Shown here piece after piece: positions 8,216-16,420 of a stretch of 47,110 nucleotides of DNA (positions within the stretch are counted from its first letter, which is position 1; every line of letters begins with the position of its first letter). The stretch is taken from positions 1 to 47,110 of the forward strand of contig JBGSQB010000095.1 in assembly GCA_041738285.1 (NCBI GenBank), written 5' to 3'. Below the pieces are notes generated by a model. That model was not told the origin of the DNA. It did no database searches and was given only the letters and a program-made list of their open reading frames with translations. Both the position numbers and the translations under genes were made by a program. Source of the stretch: SZUA-521 sp041738285. GTDB taxonomy: Bacteria; Pseudomonadota; Gammaproteobacteria; Pseudomonadales; Azotimanducaceae.

Positions 8216-9520
8216 TTATGGCGAGTCCCGTCGCGGGCCGGCAAGCCCGCGCCGGGTCCAGGCACCCAGTTCTCCTTGCAGGTGCATTTGCTGGCCGGCC
8301 TCGACGAACGCGAGCGTCGCAACCGGGTCGGCTTCACGTCGGAACCGGTGCGAATCGATGGCGATCAGTCGAATCGACGAATCGCCGCGGCGAAACCACA
8401 TCTGAGTGTCGCTGCGCGTCACCTTGGCGGACTGCAACCGGCCCGCCTGCCAGTCGGCCAGGCGAAAGCGTGTGACCGTCGGGTAATAGGTGCCCGTGAA
8501 CCGATCGAGGTCGGCGATGGGCAGAGCTGCGTCCGGCGGCGGTACCGCACGCGGCAGACCGGCGATCAAGTGTTGCTCGACCGCGGTTCGCATCCGTTCG
8601 AGGGTGCTGGGCTGGTCGGCATTGATGATCACGAAGTAGGCCCGTCCCGACTCGGGCAACAGGCCATAACGTGATCGATACCCGTCCGCATCGCCGCCAT
8701 GCGTGTAGAACACGTGCCCAGCGCGCACGGCCGCATAGATGCCGAGTCCATAGCCGAGTGTCAGTCCGACCTTGGCCGCGAGGGTTGTTTCGGCACGCAA
8801 CATGTGCGGATTCGCTGCCACGCGTATGAGCATGTGTTCCAGAAACTGTCCCATCTGCGCAGGTGTTGCGTTGAGTGCGCCGAAGCCGCGAAACAGCATG
8901 TGCCAGTAGGGCAGTTCGGTGACCCCGTCGCTTGCGTAGCCGCGCGCGAGCCGCGCCTGCACAGCCGTTGTTGGCAAGAGGCTCGCTTCCTGCATCTGCA
9001 TGGGCCTGAGCACCCGCTCATCGACGAAGTCCTCGAACGGTCGACCGGCGAGGCGTTCGATGGCGGCGCTCGTGAGGCCCGCTGCTGCGTTGGTGTAGCT
9101 GTGCGCGGTGCCAGGCGGCCATTGGGTGATCAACGGTTCGAGCGCGAGCGCCTTTTCCAGGGTGAGCGGCGCAGGATCGGAATGATCGAAGCCCTTCCAC
9201 GACAGATCCGCCAAGCCGGCAGTGAGCGCCAGCAGGTGGCCGATGCGGATGGGATGTGTGGTGTGCCATGCGTTCGAAACGATGTTCTTCGAGATGACAG
9301 TATCCAGGGGCGTGTCGAGAGAAACCTTGCCATCTGCCACGAGTTCGAGCATCGCAAGTGCTGTGAACGTCTTGGTGATGCTGCCCACGCGAAAGAACGT
9401 GTCGGCATCGGCGCGCGGGTGCGCGTCATTGCCGGTCCTGCCCCATGCCGTGGCGGAAACAACGCGGCCCTCATCGACGATGACCAGGCCCACCGCCGGC
9501 ACGTTGGCCTCGATCGCCAT
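8216..9520 (-). CDS. Beta-lactamase-fold serine hydrolase (class C/esterase family)
   Basis: 434 aa from ATG 9520. The catalytic SxxK is SITK (S47, K50), the YxN motif is Y142-T-N144, and HGGDADGYRS near 276 replaces the KTG box. These mark the penicillin-binding-protein-like hydrolase/esterase family. A C-terminal beta-domain follows. In the same frame upstream of ATG 9520 lies a stretch that reads like a signal peptide and first helix (hydrophobic AALICAASLHA, then LQQALAR), but no ATG, GTG or TTG occurs between it and an in-frame TGA. The enzyme was therefore probably periplasmic in ancestry, and its true start is uncertain. The last residues overlap a REP-like hairpin. Confidence 0.85.
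   Translation of the reverse strand: MAIEANVPAVGLVIVDEGRVVSATAWGRTGNDAHPRADADTFFRVGSITKTFTALAMLELVADGKVSLDTPLDTVISKNIVSNAWHTTHPIRIGHLLALTAGLADLSWKGFDHSDPAPLTLEKALALEPLITQWPPGTAHSYTNAAAGLTSAAIERLAGRPFEDFVDERVLRPMQMQEASLLPTTAVQARLARGYASDGVTELPYWHMLFRGFGALNATPAQMGQFLEHMLIRVAANPHMLRAETTLAAKVGLTLGYGLGIYAAVRAGHVFYTHGGDADGYRSRYGLLPESGRAYFVIINADQPSTLERMRTAVEQHLIAGLPRAVPPPDAALPIADLDRFTGTYYPTVTRFRLADWQAGRLQSAKVTRSDTQMWFRRGDSSIRLIAIDSHRFRREADPVATLAFVEAGQQMHLQGELGAWTRRGLAGPRRDSP
8229..8257. repeat. REP-like GC hairpin inside the hydrolase 3' end
   Basis: On the minus strand GCGGGCTTGCC followed by GGCCCGC forms a short GC-rich hairpin. It shares the GCGGGCTTGCC core with the REP unit at 13048-13070 and lies at the extreme 3' end of the serine hydrolase coding region, before GNAT. 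It may attenuate or stabilise the operon transcript. It could also be chance in GC-rich DNA. Confidence 0.35.
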
Positions 9521-9600
9521 ACGGGCGAGCGCTTGTTGCAGATCAGTGACGGCGACACTGGCATGCAGTGATGCAGCGCAAATGAGCGCGGCGGGCCAGG

Positions 9601-10053
9601 TTATGACAGCTGCGCCCCATCCCGAAACGCCAGGTGCAGCGTTCGGTTGCGAATGCGCCAGCCTTTGTTGGTGCGCACGAAGGAATCCTCATAGTGGCCC
9701 ACAGCCGCCGGGCCATTGAGCCCCACCGGGCCTCGCTGCAACGACTCGGGACCCTGATGGCGATACAGGGTGAGATAGCAGATGCCACGCGCGGTGCGCT
9801 CATCGACCACATCGATGAACACGTTGGTAATCACATGCCGCGAGCGCAACTCGTCTGGTCTCTGTTTGATGGCCGCCTCGATGGCGTCACGCCCCTCGAG
9901 CTTCTGACCGATGAAGAGCACGGCATCTTCGGTGAAGACGTTCACGATGTTGTCATAGTCGCGAAAGTCGATCGATCGCGCATACTCGATCGTAAGCGCA
10001 GTGCACGCATGCTCGATGGCGGAAACGACGCGCGGGTCCAGTGAGTCAGGCAT
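9601..10053 (-). CDS. NTF2-like/SnoaL-fold protein
   Basis: 150 aa. The pattern EYARSIDFRDYDNIVNVFTEDA, then a G-R-D-A-I helix (EGRDAIEAAIKQR), then SRHVITNVFIDV, then YEDSFVRTNKGWRIRNRTL matches the polyketide-cyclase/dehydratase-like NTF2 fold. Such proteins act as small cytosolic isomerases, dehydratases or hydrolases on steroid, polyketide or terpenoid-like substrates, or only bind them. ATG 10053 overlaps the upstream kinase stop by 8 nt. Its neighbours (P450, flavin oxidoreductase, hydrolase) fit degradation of a hydrophobic natural compound, but the reaction is unknown. Confidence 0.8.
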   Translation of the reverse strand: MPDSLDPRVVSAIEHACTALTIEYARSIDFRDYDNIVNVFTEDAVLFIGQKLEGRDAIEAAIKQRPDELRSRHVITNVFIDVVDERTARGICYLTLYRHQGPESLQRGPVGLNGPAAVGHYEDSFVRTNKGWRIRNRTLHLAFRDGAQLS

Positions 10054-10975
10054 CGGAGTTGGCAGGGTCCTCGAGTTGACGATTTGCGTGCATGCGGTCG
10101 AGCCAGCTTAGCGCAGCCCGGTGCAGTTCGCCGTGGCCGTCTTTGTAACCATAGTAAGCGGATCCTATCGCGTAGCAGGCGCCCCAGAATCGCACCCGCG
10201 CCCAATGATCAGCGCTCACCTCGAAACCGGACGCTTGAAAGCCTGCGTGCGCGGCGAGATCCCCGCCCCAGGCCCACAATCCCACATAGTCCGCCAGCGG
10301 ATCGCCCCAGGCCGCGTCGCCCCAATCGATGATGCCGGTGATCTGCAGGGTTTCTGGGTTCACCAGAATGTGCTCGGCGCCGAGGTCCGCATGGGTGAAT
10401 CTCGGCACACCGCGAAACGCAGGTGGCGGCCGGTCTAGCAGTCGCTCGCAGGCGATCCTGATAGGGGGCGGTATGCCCCCGGCTGCATCCTTCAGTTCGC
10501 GGCGGAAGTCGGGAATCCAGTCGAGCAGTTCATCGCGCATGCGTTGTGGCGGCTGCGGCGCCAGACGATGCAAGCGGCCGAGGAACGCTCCGAGCGCCTC
10601 ACCGACGCGTTGCACGTTGTCTGCTGGGGCCCTGAAGAGCGCCTCTCCTTTTAAGAACGGATAGGCCGCGTAGGCGGTCGGATACGCCTTCGAGCGCTGC
10701 ACGTGGTGGCTGTAGCGCGGGATTGGTAGCGTGTCTGCGAGATCTGGTCCGAGCGCATTGAGATGACGCAGTTCGCGGAGCAGTCCGCGCGCGCTCTGAT
10801 ACCGCTTTGGAAAGCGAAATACCCAGGTCTCGTTCACCAGATAGGTGCAGTAGTCCCAGCCTTCGCCGAGCGCTCGCGCGGTCGCGGGGGCGAGTTCCGG
10901 GAGATCCTCGGTGATGATGTTGCTGATTTCCTCGACCGTGCGCGGGAATCGGTTGTGCCAGGGCAGTGAGTGCAT
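10046..10975 (-). CDS. Aminoglycoside-phosphotransferase-fold kinase, first gene of the seven-gene operon
   Basis: 309 aa. The Brenner motif is HADLGAEHIL (H195, D197) and the metal-binding segment IDWGD lies near 216-220, followed by GDPLADYVGLW. The N-lobe includes FRFPKR, with a probable ATP-binding lysine. This branch is closer to the general phosphotransferase (macrolide/homoserine kinase-like) group than the 3541 gene and has no ligase neighbour. It is the promoter-proximal member of the minus-strand operon and divergent from the enoyl-CoA hydratase; only 72 nt separate the two starts. The substrate is unknown. Confidence 0.83.
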   Translation of the reverse strand: MHSLPWHNRFPRTVEEISNIITEDLPELAPATARALGEGWDYCTYLVNETWVFRFPKRYQSARGLLRELRHLNALGPDLADTLPIPRYSHHVQRSKAYPTAYAAYPFLKGEALFRAPADNVQRVGEALGAFLGRLHRLAPQPPQRMRDELLDWIPDFRRELKDAAGGIPPPIRIACERLLDRPPPAFRGVPRFTHADLGAEHILVNPETLQITGIIDWGDAAWGDPLADYVGLWAWGGDLAAHAGFQASGFEVSADHWARVRFWGACYAIGSAYYGYKDGHGELHRAALSWLDRMHANRQLEDPANSDA

Positions 10976-11047
10976 TCGCGATCATTTCCTCGTGAGCGAT
11001 GGCTTGGGGTATCGTTGACTCTTCCTCTACGAAGCCGGAAGTCGAGT

Positions 11048-11836
11048 ATGAGCTACGAACGCGTGTCGCTTGAGTTCAAAGATAAAGTGGCTGTCCTCAA
11101 ATTCAACCACCCCGAAGTGCTCAATGCGATCGGCGGCAAGATGCTGGGCGAACTCAGCGCGGCCGTGCGGGAAGTGGCCGATCCGAACAACGGGGCGCGA
11201 TGTCTGCTTTTGACCGGAGAAGGGCGCGCGTTCTGTTCCGGTGCAAACCTCGCTGATGACAGCCGGCCCGCCTCCAGCCAGGGCGCGGGCGATGGACTGC
11301 GATCCACCTACCATCCGCTGCTGCTGACGCTGCGCGATCTCGATATGCCGATGGTATCGGCAGTCAACGGCGCCGCAGCGGGTGTAGGCATGAGCTTTGC
11401 GCTGATGGCAGACATCGTGTGTGCATCCAAGAGCGCCTTCTTTCTGCAGGCATTCGCTCGCATCGGGCTCATTCCCGACGGTGGCGCAACGTTTCTGTTG
11501 CCGCGCTTGGTCGGTTGGGGCCGCGCCATGGAACTCGCCATGCTCGCGGAACGTCTGCCTGCGACCCAGGCCATGGAGTGGGGCCTCATCAACCGACTCT
11601 ACGAAGACAACCCGGCGCTGCTCGATGGCGCGATGGGGATTGCGCGTCAGCTTGCCAATGGACCCAGATCGCTCACGCTCATCCGCCGTGCGTACTGGGA
11701 GTCCTCACGCAACTCCTACGAGCAGCAACTCGATCTCGAAGCGCAGCTGCAGAATCAGGCATCGCGCTCGGATGATTTCAAGGAAGGGGTGGCGGCATTT
11801 CTCACCAAGCGGCCCGCAGATTTCAAAGGCAAGTAA
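11048..11836 (+). CDS. Enoyl-CoA hydratase/isomerase family protein (PaaG-like active site)
   Basis: 262 aa from ATG 11048, which has a GGAAG site; an upstream in-frame ATG at 10970 adds non-homologous residues. The crotonase oxyanion-hole segments are FCSGANL and NGAAAGVGMSFALMADI. In FLQAFARIGLIPDGGAT the first catalytic Glu position of classical hydratases is not acidic, while the second carries Asp (IPD), the pattern of PaaG-type isomerases and related crotonases. The role is probably hydration or double-bond isomerisation of an acyl-CoA. It is followed by SDR and cupin genes at gaps of 11 and 9 nt, forming a three-gene operon. Confidence 0.9.
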   Translation: MSYERVSLEFKDKVAVLKFNHPEVLNAIGGKMLGELSAAVREVADPNNGARCLLLTGEGRAFCSGANLADDSRPASSQGAGDGLRSTYHPLLLTLRDLDMPMVSAVNGAAAGVGMSFALMADIVCASKSAFFLQAFARIGLIPDGGATFLLPRLVGWGRAMELAMLAERLPATQAMEWGLINRLYEDNPALLDGAMGIARQLANGPRSLTLIRRAYWESSRNSYEQQLDLEAQLQNQASRSDDFKEGVAAFLTKRPADFKGK

Positions 11837-11847
11837 AGGAGACCGCG

Positions 11848-12621
11848 ATGTCGCTGAATGGAAAGGTCGCGCTGGTCACGGGGTCCGGCCGGGGTGTCGG
11901 TCGCGCGATCGCGATTGCGTTGGCCGAAGACGGCGCCGATGTGGCGGTGAACTACCGCCGGGAAGAAGACGCGGCGATGGAAACGGTCGCCGCGATCGAA
12001 AAGCTCGGCCGCCGTGCCAGGGCGTTTCAGGCATCCGTGGACGACTTCGAACAAGACCGGGAGATGGTCGCGGAGATCGCGGCGAGCCTCGGCCCCGTTG
12101 GTATTCTTGTGAACAACGCAGGTATCGCCAGCCGCGGCCAATCGGTTGCCGATACTGACCCGGCCGAAATGGCGCGGGTGGTGGGTGTGCATGCATTCGC
12201 GCCTCACTATCTGTCGAAGCTCGTCATCCCCAAGATGCGCACCCTCGGCCGCGGCGACATCATCATGATCTCGAGCGTTGCGACACGGAGCCTCGGTGGC
12301 TTCGGCGCGCCGTACAACATGGGCAAGTGCGCCATGGAGGCGCTTGCGTTCACGCTCGCGAAGGAAGAGCGGCCTCACGGCATTCGCGTCAACATCGTGG
12401 CCCCGGGCCTGGTGGAAACCGAAATGGGACGACGTCTGATGAAAGCGACCGCGGGCGTCGGCGACCTGCGCGAACTCGACAAGGTCATGCCCTTTGGTCG
12501 TGTCTGCCAGCCGGAAGATGTCGCCAACGTGGTGCGCTTTTTCGTGTCGGATCAGAACTCCTACCTGACCGGCGAGCGCGTCTATTGCGACGGCGGTGGT
12601 CAGCAGGCCCTGCGTGTGTGA
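11848..12621 (+). CDS. Short-chain dehydrogenase/reductase (FabG-like)
   Basis: 257 aa with AAGGAG 6 nt before ATG. The Rossmann motif TGSGRGVG is at about residues 11-18, NNAG follows, the catalytic serine is in ISSVAT (near 142) and the YxxxK pair is Y156/K160. A C-terminal GERVYCDGG matches classical SDRs. It probably oxidises or reduces a 3-hydroxyacyl-CoA or similar alcohol with NAD(P)H, consistent with the coupled enoyl-CoA hydratase upstream. Confidence 0.92.
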   Translation: MSLNGKVALVTGSGRGVGRAIAIALAEDGADVAVNYRREEDAAMETVAAIEKLGRRARAFQASVDDFEQDREMVAEIAASLGPVGILVNNAGIASRGQSVADTDPAEMARVVGVHAFAPHYLSKLVIPKMRTLGRGDIIMISSVATRSLGGFGAPYNMGKCAMEALAFTLAKEERPHGIRVNIVAPGLVETEMGRRLMKATAGVGDLRELDKVMPFGRVCQPEDVANVVRFFVSDQNSYLTGERVYCDGGGQQALRV

Positions 12622-12630
12622 GGTATAGCC

Positions 12631-13038
12631 ATGAAGACGCCGGCTGAGTGCATCGAACCGCTCGACAGCACCAAGACCTTCGCGGTGTTGAGCGCAGAGC
12701 AGAACGCGATCCCCATCGATGTCACGGACACGTTCTGGAGTGATCTGGAATCACACTTCGGCGATTTTCGCGGCGCGAGCCTCGTGTCCGGCTATCGCTT
12801 CACGGAAGACTGGCCGACCTGGGAGATCCATCCCGCGGGGGATGAGCTCGTCGTGCTCGTGGCGGGGCGTGCCGAGTTTGTGCTCGATCTGGGCGAACAG
12901 GAAAGCCGGGTCGTTCTCGACACGCCGGGTCAGTACGTGATCGTGCCGAAGGGCATATGGCATACCGCGAACATTGCGGAATCAGCGCAGATGTTCTTCG
13001 TGACACCGGGGGAGGGGACGGAGAACAAGGCGAGGTAG
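12631..13038 (+). CDS. Single-domain cupin protein
   Basis: 135 aa. Cupin motif 1 is degenerate (WEIHPAGDELVVLVAGRAEFVL), with one His and one Glu. Motif 2 is GQYVIVPKGIWHTA, with the usual proline and histidine. Such small cupins may bind a metal ion and act as sensors or isomerases; no reaction can be assigned. It is the third gene of the hydratase-SDR-cupin unit and ends next to a REP pair. Confidence 0.8.
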   Translation: MKTPAECIEPLDSTKTFAVLSAEQNAIPIDVTDTFWSDLESHFGDFRGASLVSGYRFTEDWPTWEIHPAGDELVVLVAGRAEFVLDLGEQESRVVLDTPGQYVIVPKGIWHTANIAESAQMFFVTPGEGTENKAR

Positions 13039-13047
13039 CGCCAAGCC

Positions 13048-13111
13048 GTGGGAGCGGGCTTGCCCGCGAACGGTAGTCATTCGCGGCATTCGCGCCCAAG
13101 GGCGCTCCCAC
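13048..13111. repeat. Paired REP elements (BIME-like) at convergent junction
   Basis: GTGGGAGCGGGCTTGCCCGCG (13048-13068) closely resembles REP units familiar from Pseudomonas and relatives. An inverted, diverged copy lies at 13089-13111 (ending GGCGCTCCCAC). Short CCAAG/CTTGG sequences extend the pairing on both sides. The pair lies between the cupin stop and the peroxidase stop, and the second unit is inside the peroxidase coding sequence. No REP-associated transposase is present in the window. Confidence 0.8.
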
Positions 13112-14339
13112 AGTCTTGGTCCGACTTTGACCAGCCGATGTGATCGCCGATCGTGATCGAGCGCGCATCCGCCGCGAGCGCCGCAACATCATCACCCGTC
13201 AGTGAATTCAAGAACGCGATCAAGTCTGCACGTTCGATAGGCGTCATCGGAACGACTCGAATCAACGGATCGAGCCCGTCGTGCGGCACACCGCCCTGCG
13301 CGTAGTGATCGAGCACCGCATGGAGCGTCGGCAGACTGCCGTCGTGCATGTAGGGCGCGGTCAGCGCGATGTTGCGCAGACTCGGAGTTGCGTACTTCCA
13401 GCGATCACTGGGTTCCCGGGTCACCTCGTAGCGACCGAGGTCGCCGGGCAACGGCACGTGCTGTGGTTGAGCGAGTTCAACGAATGTGCCCGGTGCCAAC
13501 TGCAGGTGCGTCACAGTTTCAGCACGCTGCATGGTTGCACCGTAGCCGATGCCGGTGTCGTGAAACAGCCCATCGCTGAACAGCGCGTGGTCGGCGTTCA
13601 CCGTGTGGCAGTTGATGCAGCCGACACGTTGAAACACCGCAAACCCGCGTTGCGCATCGGTTGTCAGCGCGTTTGCATCAGATGCGAAGTGCCAGCGGTC
13701 GAAAGGTGAGTTGCCGGACAGGAGTCCGCGCTGATAGGCCGCGAGCGCGGCACCGAGCGTCTCGACGCCCAGCGGTCGATCGAACGCCGCTTCGAACGCG
13801 ACTGCGTAGTCCGGCATCGATGCCAGACGCGCGAGCAGGTGGCCGATCGATACGTTGGCCATCTCATTCGCCGCCAGAAGGGGCGAGAGGATCTGCAGTT
13901 CGAGCGACGTTTCGCGGCCATCGTGAAACAATGACGTGCGATACGCGGCGTTGTACAGCGACGGTGCGTTGCGTCGCACCGACTTGCCCTCGAAGCCGAC
14001 CGGCGTGCGCTGCTCCTGCTGGGTGAAGCCTTGTTCGGGAATGTGGCACATGCCGCACGACAGCGTGCCGTTGAACGACAGCCGTCGATCGAAGAAGAGG
14101 CGTCTGCCCAGGTCGATCTGCGCGGATGTTGGAATGGGTGTTTCGAGTTTCGGCAGGCCCAATGGCGGCTTGCGCATCCGCTGGGCGAGATCAAGGGCTG
14201 ACGAAGTCTCGGCCTCGATTGCCCGCGATGCGGTCTGATAGGTTCGTTGGTCATACCCGGTTCGGTCATCGCCCGGACTGATCGCCGCCGCGGCCGAGAT
14301 CGGAAGCGATAGTGCTACGACCAACAATACCCAGTTCAT
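13077..14339 (-). CDS. MauG-like/dihaem cytochrome c peroxidase family protein
   Basis: 420 aa with an N-terminal signal peptide (about 19 residues, ending AAA). Two haem c sites, CGMCH (95-99) and CINCH (241-245), plus GRETSLELQI and LRNIALTAPYMHDG segments, are typical of the CcpA/MauG family. It is periplasmic and either reduces peroxide or carries out oxidative maturation of a partner protein. It is divergent from an SBP56/methanethiol oxidase gene and a SCO gene; known methanethiol oxidase loci contain a MauG-like gene, which supports a maturation role. The C-terminal residues, from about CGSALGRECRE, are encoded by a REP unit and are probably not ancestral. Confidence 0.9.
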   Translation of the reverse strand: MNWVLLVVALSLPISAAAAISPGDDRTGYDQRTYQTASRAIEAETSSALDLAQRMRKPPLGLPKLETPIPTSAQIDLGRRLFFDRRLSFNGTLSCGMCHIPEQGFTQQEQRTPVGFEGKSVRRNAPSLYNAAYRTSLFHDGRETSLELQILSPLLAANEMANVSIGHLLARLASMPDYAVAFEAAFDRPLGVETLGAALAAYQRGLLSGNSPFDRWHFASDANALTTDAQRGFAVFQRVGCINCHTVNADHALFSDGLFHDTGIGYGATMQRAETVTHLQLAPGTFVELAQPQHVPLPGDLGRYEVTREPSDRWKYATPSLRNIALTAPYMHDGSLPTLHAVLDHYAQGGVPHDGLDPLIRVVPMTPIERADLIAFLNSLTGDDVAALAADARSITIGDHIGWSKSDQDCGSALGRECRE

Positions 14340-14405
14340 CCAACTTCAAATCCGCCCACAGGGGTGTAGGATCATACGTCCGCGAAGGACTGGAGGAGAC
14401 TGTTC

Positions 14406-15743
14406 ATGAACATGAGAATCGCTGCAGTGGTCGGGCTGATCGTGTGTCTTGCGTTCGCCGTGCGAGTGTCCGCCGATGAAACCTGCATGTCGCCTTACAT
14501 GGCGAAGATCGTCGGCCAGGAGGATTTCGTCTACGTCTGGACACTCGGCGTCGAAGGGCTTGGTGACGGCCAGGACAAACTCGTCACGGTCGATGTGAAT
14601 CCGAAGTCGGCCACCTACGGTACCGTCGTGCACTCGCTGTCCGTGGGCGGGCGCAACGAAGCGCACCACTCGGGTCTCACGGACGATCGTCGCTTTCTGT
14701 GGGCATCGGGACTCGATACGAGTCGCATCTTCATCTTCGACATTCACACGGATCCTGCGCAGCCGCGCCTTGCCCGTACGATCGATGACTTCGCGGCAAA
14801 GAGCGGCGGTGTGGTGGGGCCGCATACAAGCTACGCGCTCGCCGGCCGCATGATGCTGACTGGACTCTCGAACAATCGCGATCACGGTGGCCGCACGGCG
14901 ATGGTCGAGTACACCAACGACGGTGATTACATCGCGACACATTGGATGCCGACGGACGATGATCTGCGCGGCGCAGTGAAGTCGGGCAGTTTTGCCGACG
15001 GCTACGGCTACGACGTCCGCGCACTGCCACGTCGCAACGTGATGGTGACGTCGTCGTTCACCGGCTGGAACAACTACATGCGCAATCTCGGCGAGTTGAT
15101 GGCAGATGCCGAGGCCATGAAACGTTTCGGCAATACCGTGGTGGTTTGGGATCTGCATGCGCGCACGCCGAAGAAGATCCTCGATGTACCCGGCGCTCCG
15201 CTAGAACTGCGCTGCGCCTGGGGCGCCAAGAACAACTACTGCTTCACCTCCACGGCCCTGACTTCGAAGATCTGGCTGATCTACGAAGACGACGCGGGTG
15301 AGTGGCAAGCGAAGGCGGTTGCTGACATCGCCGATGCGTCGAAGATTCCGTTGCCCGTGGACATCTCCATCGCAGCGGATGACGACTATCTGTGGGTCGA
15401 TACCTGGAACGACGGCACTGTGCGCCTGTTCGACATTCGCGACCCGCATGCGCCCAAGCAAGCACTGGAGCAGAAGATCGGTGAGCAGCTCAACATGGTG
15501 TCCCAGAGCTGGGACGGCAAGCGCGTGTACTTCACCTCATCGCTGCTCGCCAACTGGGACAAGACCGCGTCCACCGGTGGCGACGTTCAGTATTTCAAGC
15601 TGTATGGCTGGGATGGCAAGGCGCTCGAGCACCGCTTCTCGATCGACTTCGTCAAAGCGAAGCTCGGGCTGCCCCACCAGATGCGCTTTGGTGCGTACGC
15701 GCTGTATGGTAAGACCAAACCCGCGACGGTGGCGCAGAACTGA
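14406..15743 (+). CDS. mtoX: SBP56-family methanethiol oxidase (selenium-binding protein homologue)
   Basis: 445 aa. GGAGGAG lies 7 nt before ATG. The signal peptide ends near residue 23 (VSA), indicating export. Beta-propeller features of SBP56 run throughout: EAHHSG (H87/H88), GPHTSYALAG (H140), NNRDHGGR (H160), and VDISIAADDDYLWVDTWNDG followed by HQMRFGAYAL near the C-terminus. In Hyphomicrobium the copper-dependent homologue converts methanethiol to formaldehyde, sulfide and hydrogen peroxide, and its gene neighbours encode SCO and MauG proteins, exactly as here. Methanethiol as substrate is inferred by family and context. The stop is followed after 2 nt by the SCO start. Confidence 0.88.
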   Translation: MNMRIAAVVGLIVCLAFAVRVSADETCMSPYMAKIVGQEDFVYVWTLGVEGLGDGQDKLVTVDVNPKSATYGTVVHSLSVGGRNEAHHSGLTDDRRFLWASGLDTSRIFIFDIHTDPAQPRLARTIDDFAAKSGGVVGPHTSYALAGRMMLTGLSNNRDHGGRTAMVEYTNDGDYIATHWMPTDDDLRGAVKSGSFADGYGYDVRALPRRNVMVTSSFTGWNNYMRNLGELMADAEAMKRFGNTVVVWDLHARTPKKILDVPGAPLELRCAWGAKNNYCFTSTALTSKIWLIYEDDAGEWQAKAVADIADASKIPLPVDISIAADDDYLWVDTWNDGTVRLFDIRDPHAPKQALEQKIGEQLNMVSQSWDGKRVYFTSSLLANWDKTASTGGDVQYFKLYGWDGKALEHRFSIDFVKAKLGLPHQMRFGAYALYGKTKPATVAQN

Positions 15744-15745
15744 CA

Positions 15746-16420
15746 GTGCCGCGCGTCTGGCTGTGGCTCGCGCTTGCGTTGCCCGGGCTTGCCGTCGGCA
15801 GCGAGGCGCACGTGCATCCGACGCCGACGGTGCTCGCGCCCGGTTACTTCGATCTCGACTTCGCGCCACCGACGGTTGGCAGCTACGTGCTGCCGACCGT
15901 GCGCGGGGCAGTCGATGGTCAAGTGCTGGATGAGTCCGGCAAGCCGCGCATGCTGCATGAGTTCCTGGGTGACAAGGTGGTGGTGCTCAGCTTCATCTTC
16001 ACCACCTGCAGCGACGTCAACGGCTGTCCGCTCGCAAGCTATGTGTTGAAGCGCGTGCAGGACCGCGTGCTGGAAATACCGGCGCTGGCAGACAGCGTGC
16101 GCCTCGTGTCCCTGAGCTTCGATGAGATCTACGACACACCCACAGTGATGGCCGCCTACGGTAAACGCCTGCGTGCGCAAGGGTTCGATTGGGTGTTTCT
16201 CGCACCCCGATCGCAGGAAACGCTTGCCCCGGTGCTTGCGGGATACGATCAGTGGGTGCAGCGCGACGTCGATGCCGACGGTAAGCCGCTCGCCAGCTTC
16301 TCACACATCCTGCGGGTGCTGCTGATCGATCGCGCCAAGCGTGTCCGCAATGTGTACAGCGTTTCCTATCTGCACGCCGACACGGTGCTCAATGATGTGC
16401 GCACGGTGCTGGCTGACTAA
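15746..16420 (+). CDS. SCO1/SenC-family copper chaperone with CX5C motif
   Basis: 224 aa from GTG 15746, with a signal peptide ending about residue 18-20. It has the thioredoxin-like SCO fold, but the metal-binding cysteines are C88 and C94 (TTCSDVNGCP), a CX5C spacing instead of the usual CX3C. H187 in FSHILRVLLID is the likely third ligand. It should deliver copper in the periplasm, most plausibly to the methanethiol oxidase encoded just upstream. Its stop codon overlaps that of the convergent HDAC-family gene, with no terminator visible. Confidence 0.88.
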   Translation: MPRVWLWLALALPGLAVGSEAHVHPTPTVLAPGYFDLDFAPPTVGSYVLPTVRGAVDGQVLDESGKPRMLHEFLGDKVVVLSFIFTTCSDVNGCPLASYVLKRVQDRVLEIPALADSVRLVSLSFDEIYDTPTVMAAYGKRLRAQGFDWVFLAPRSQETLAPVLAGYDQWVQRDVDADGKPLASFSHILRVLLIDRAKRVRNVYSVSYLHADTVLNDVRTVLAD

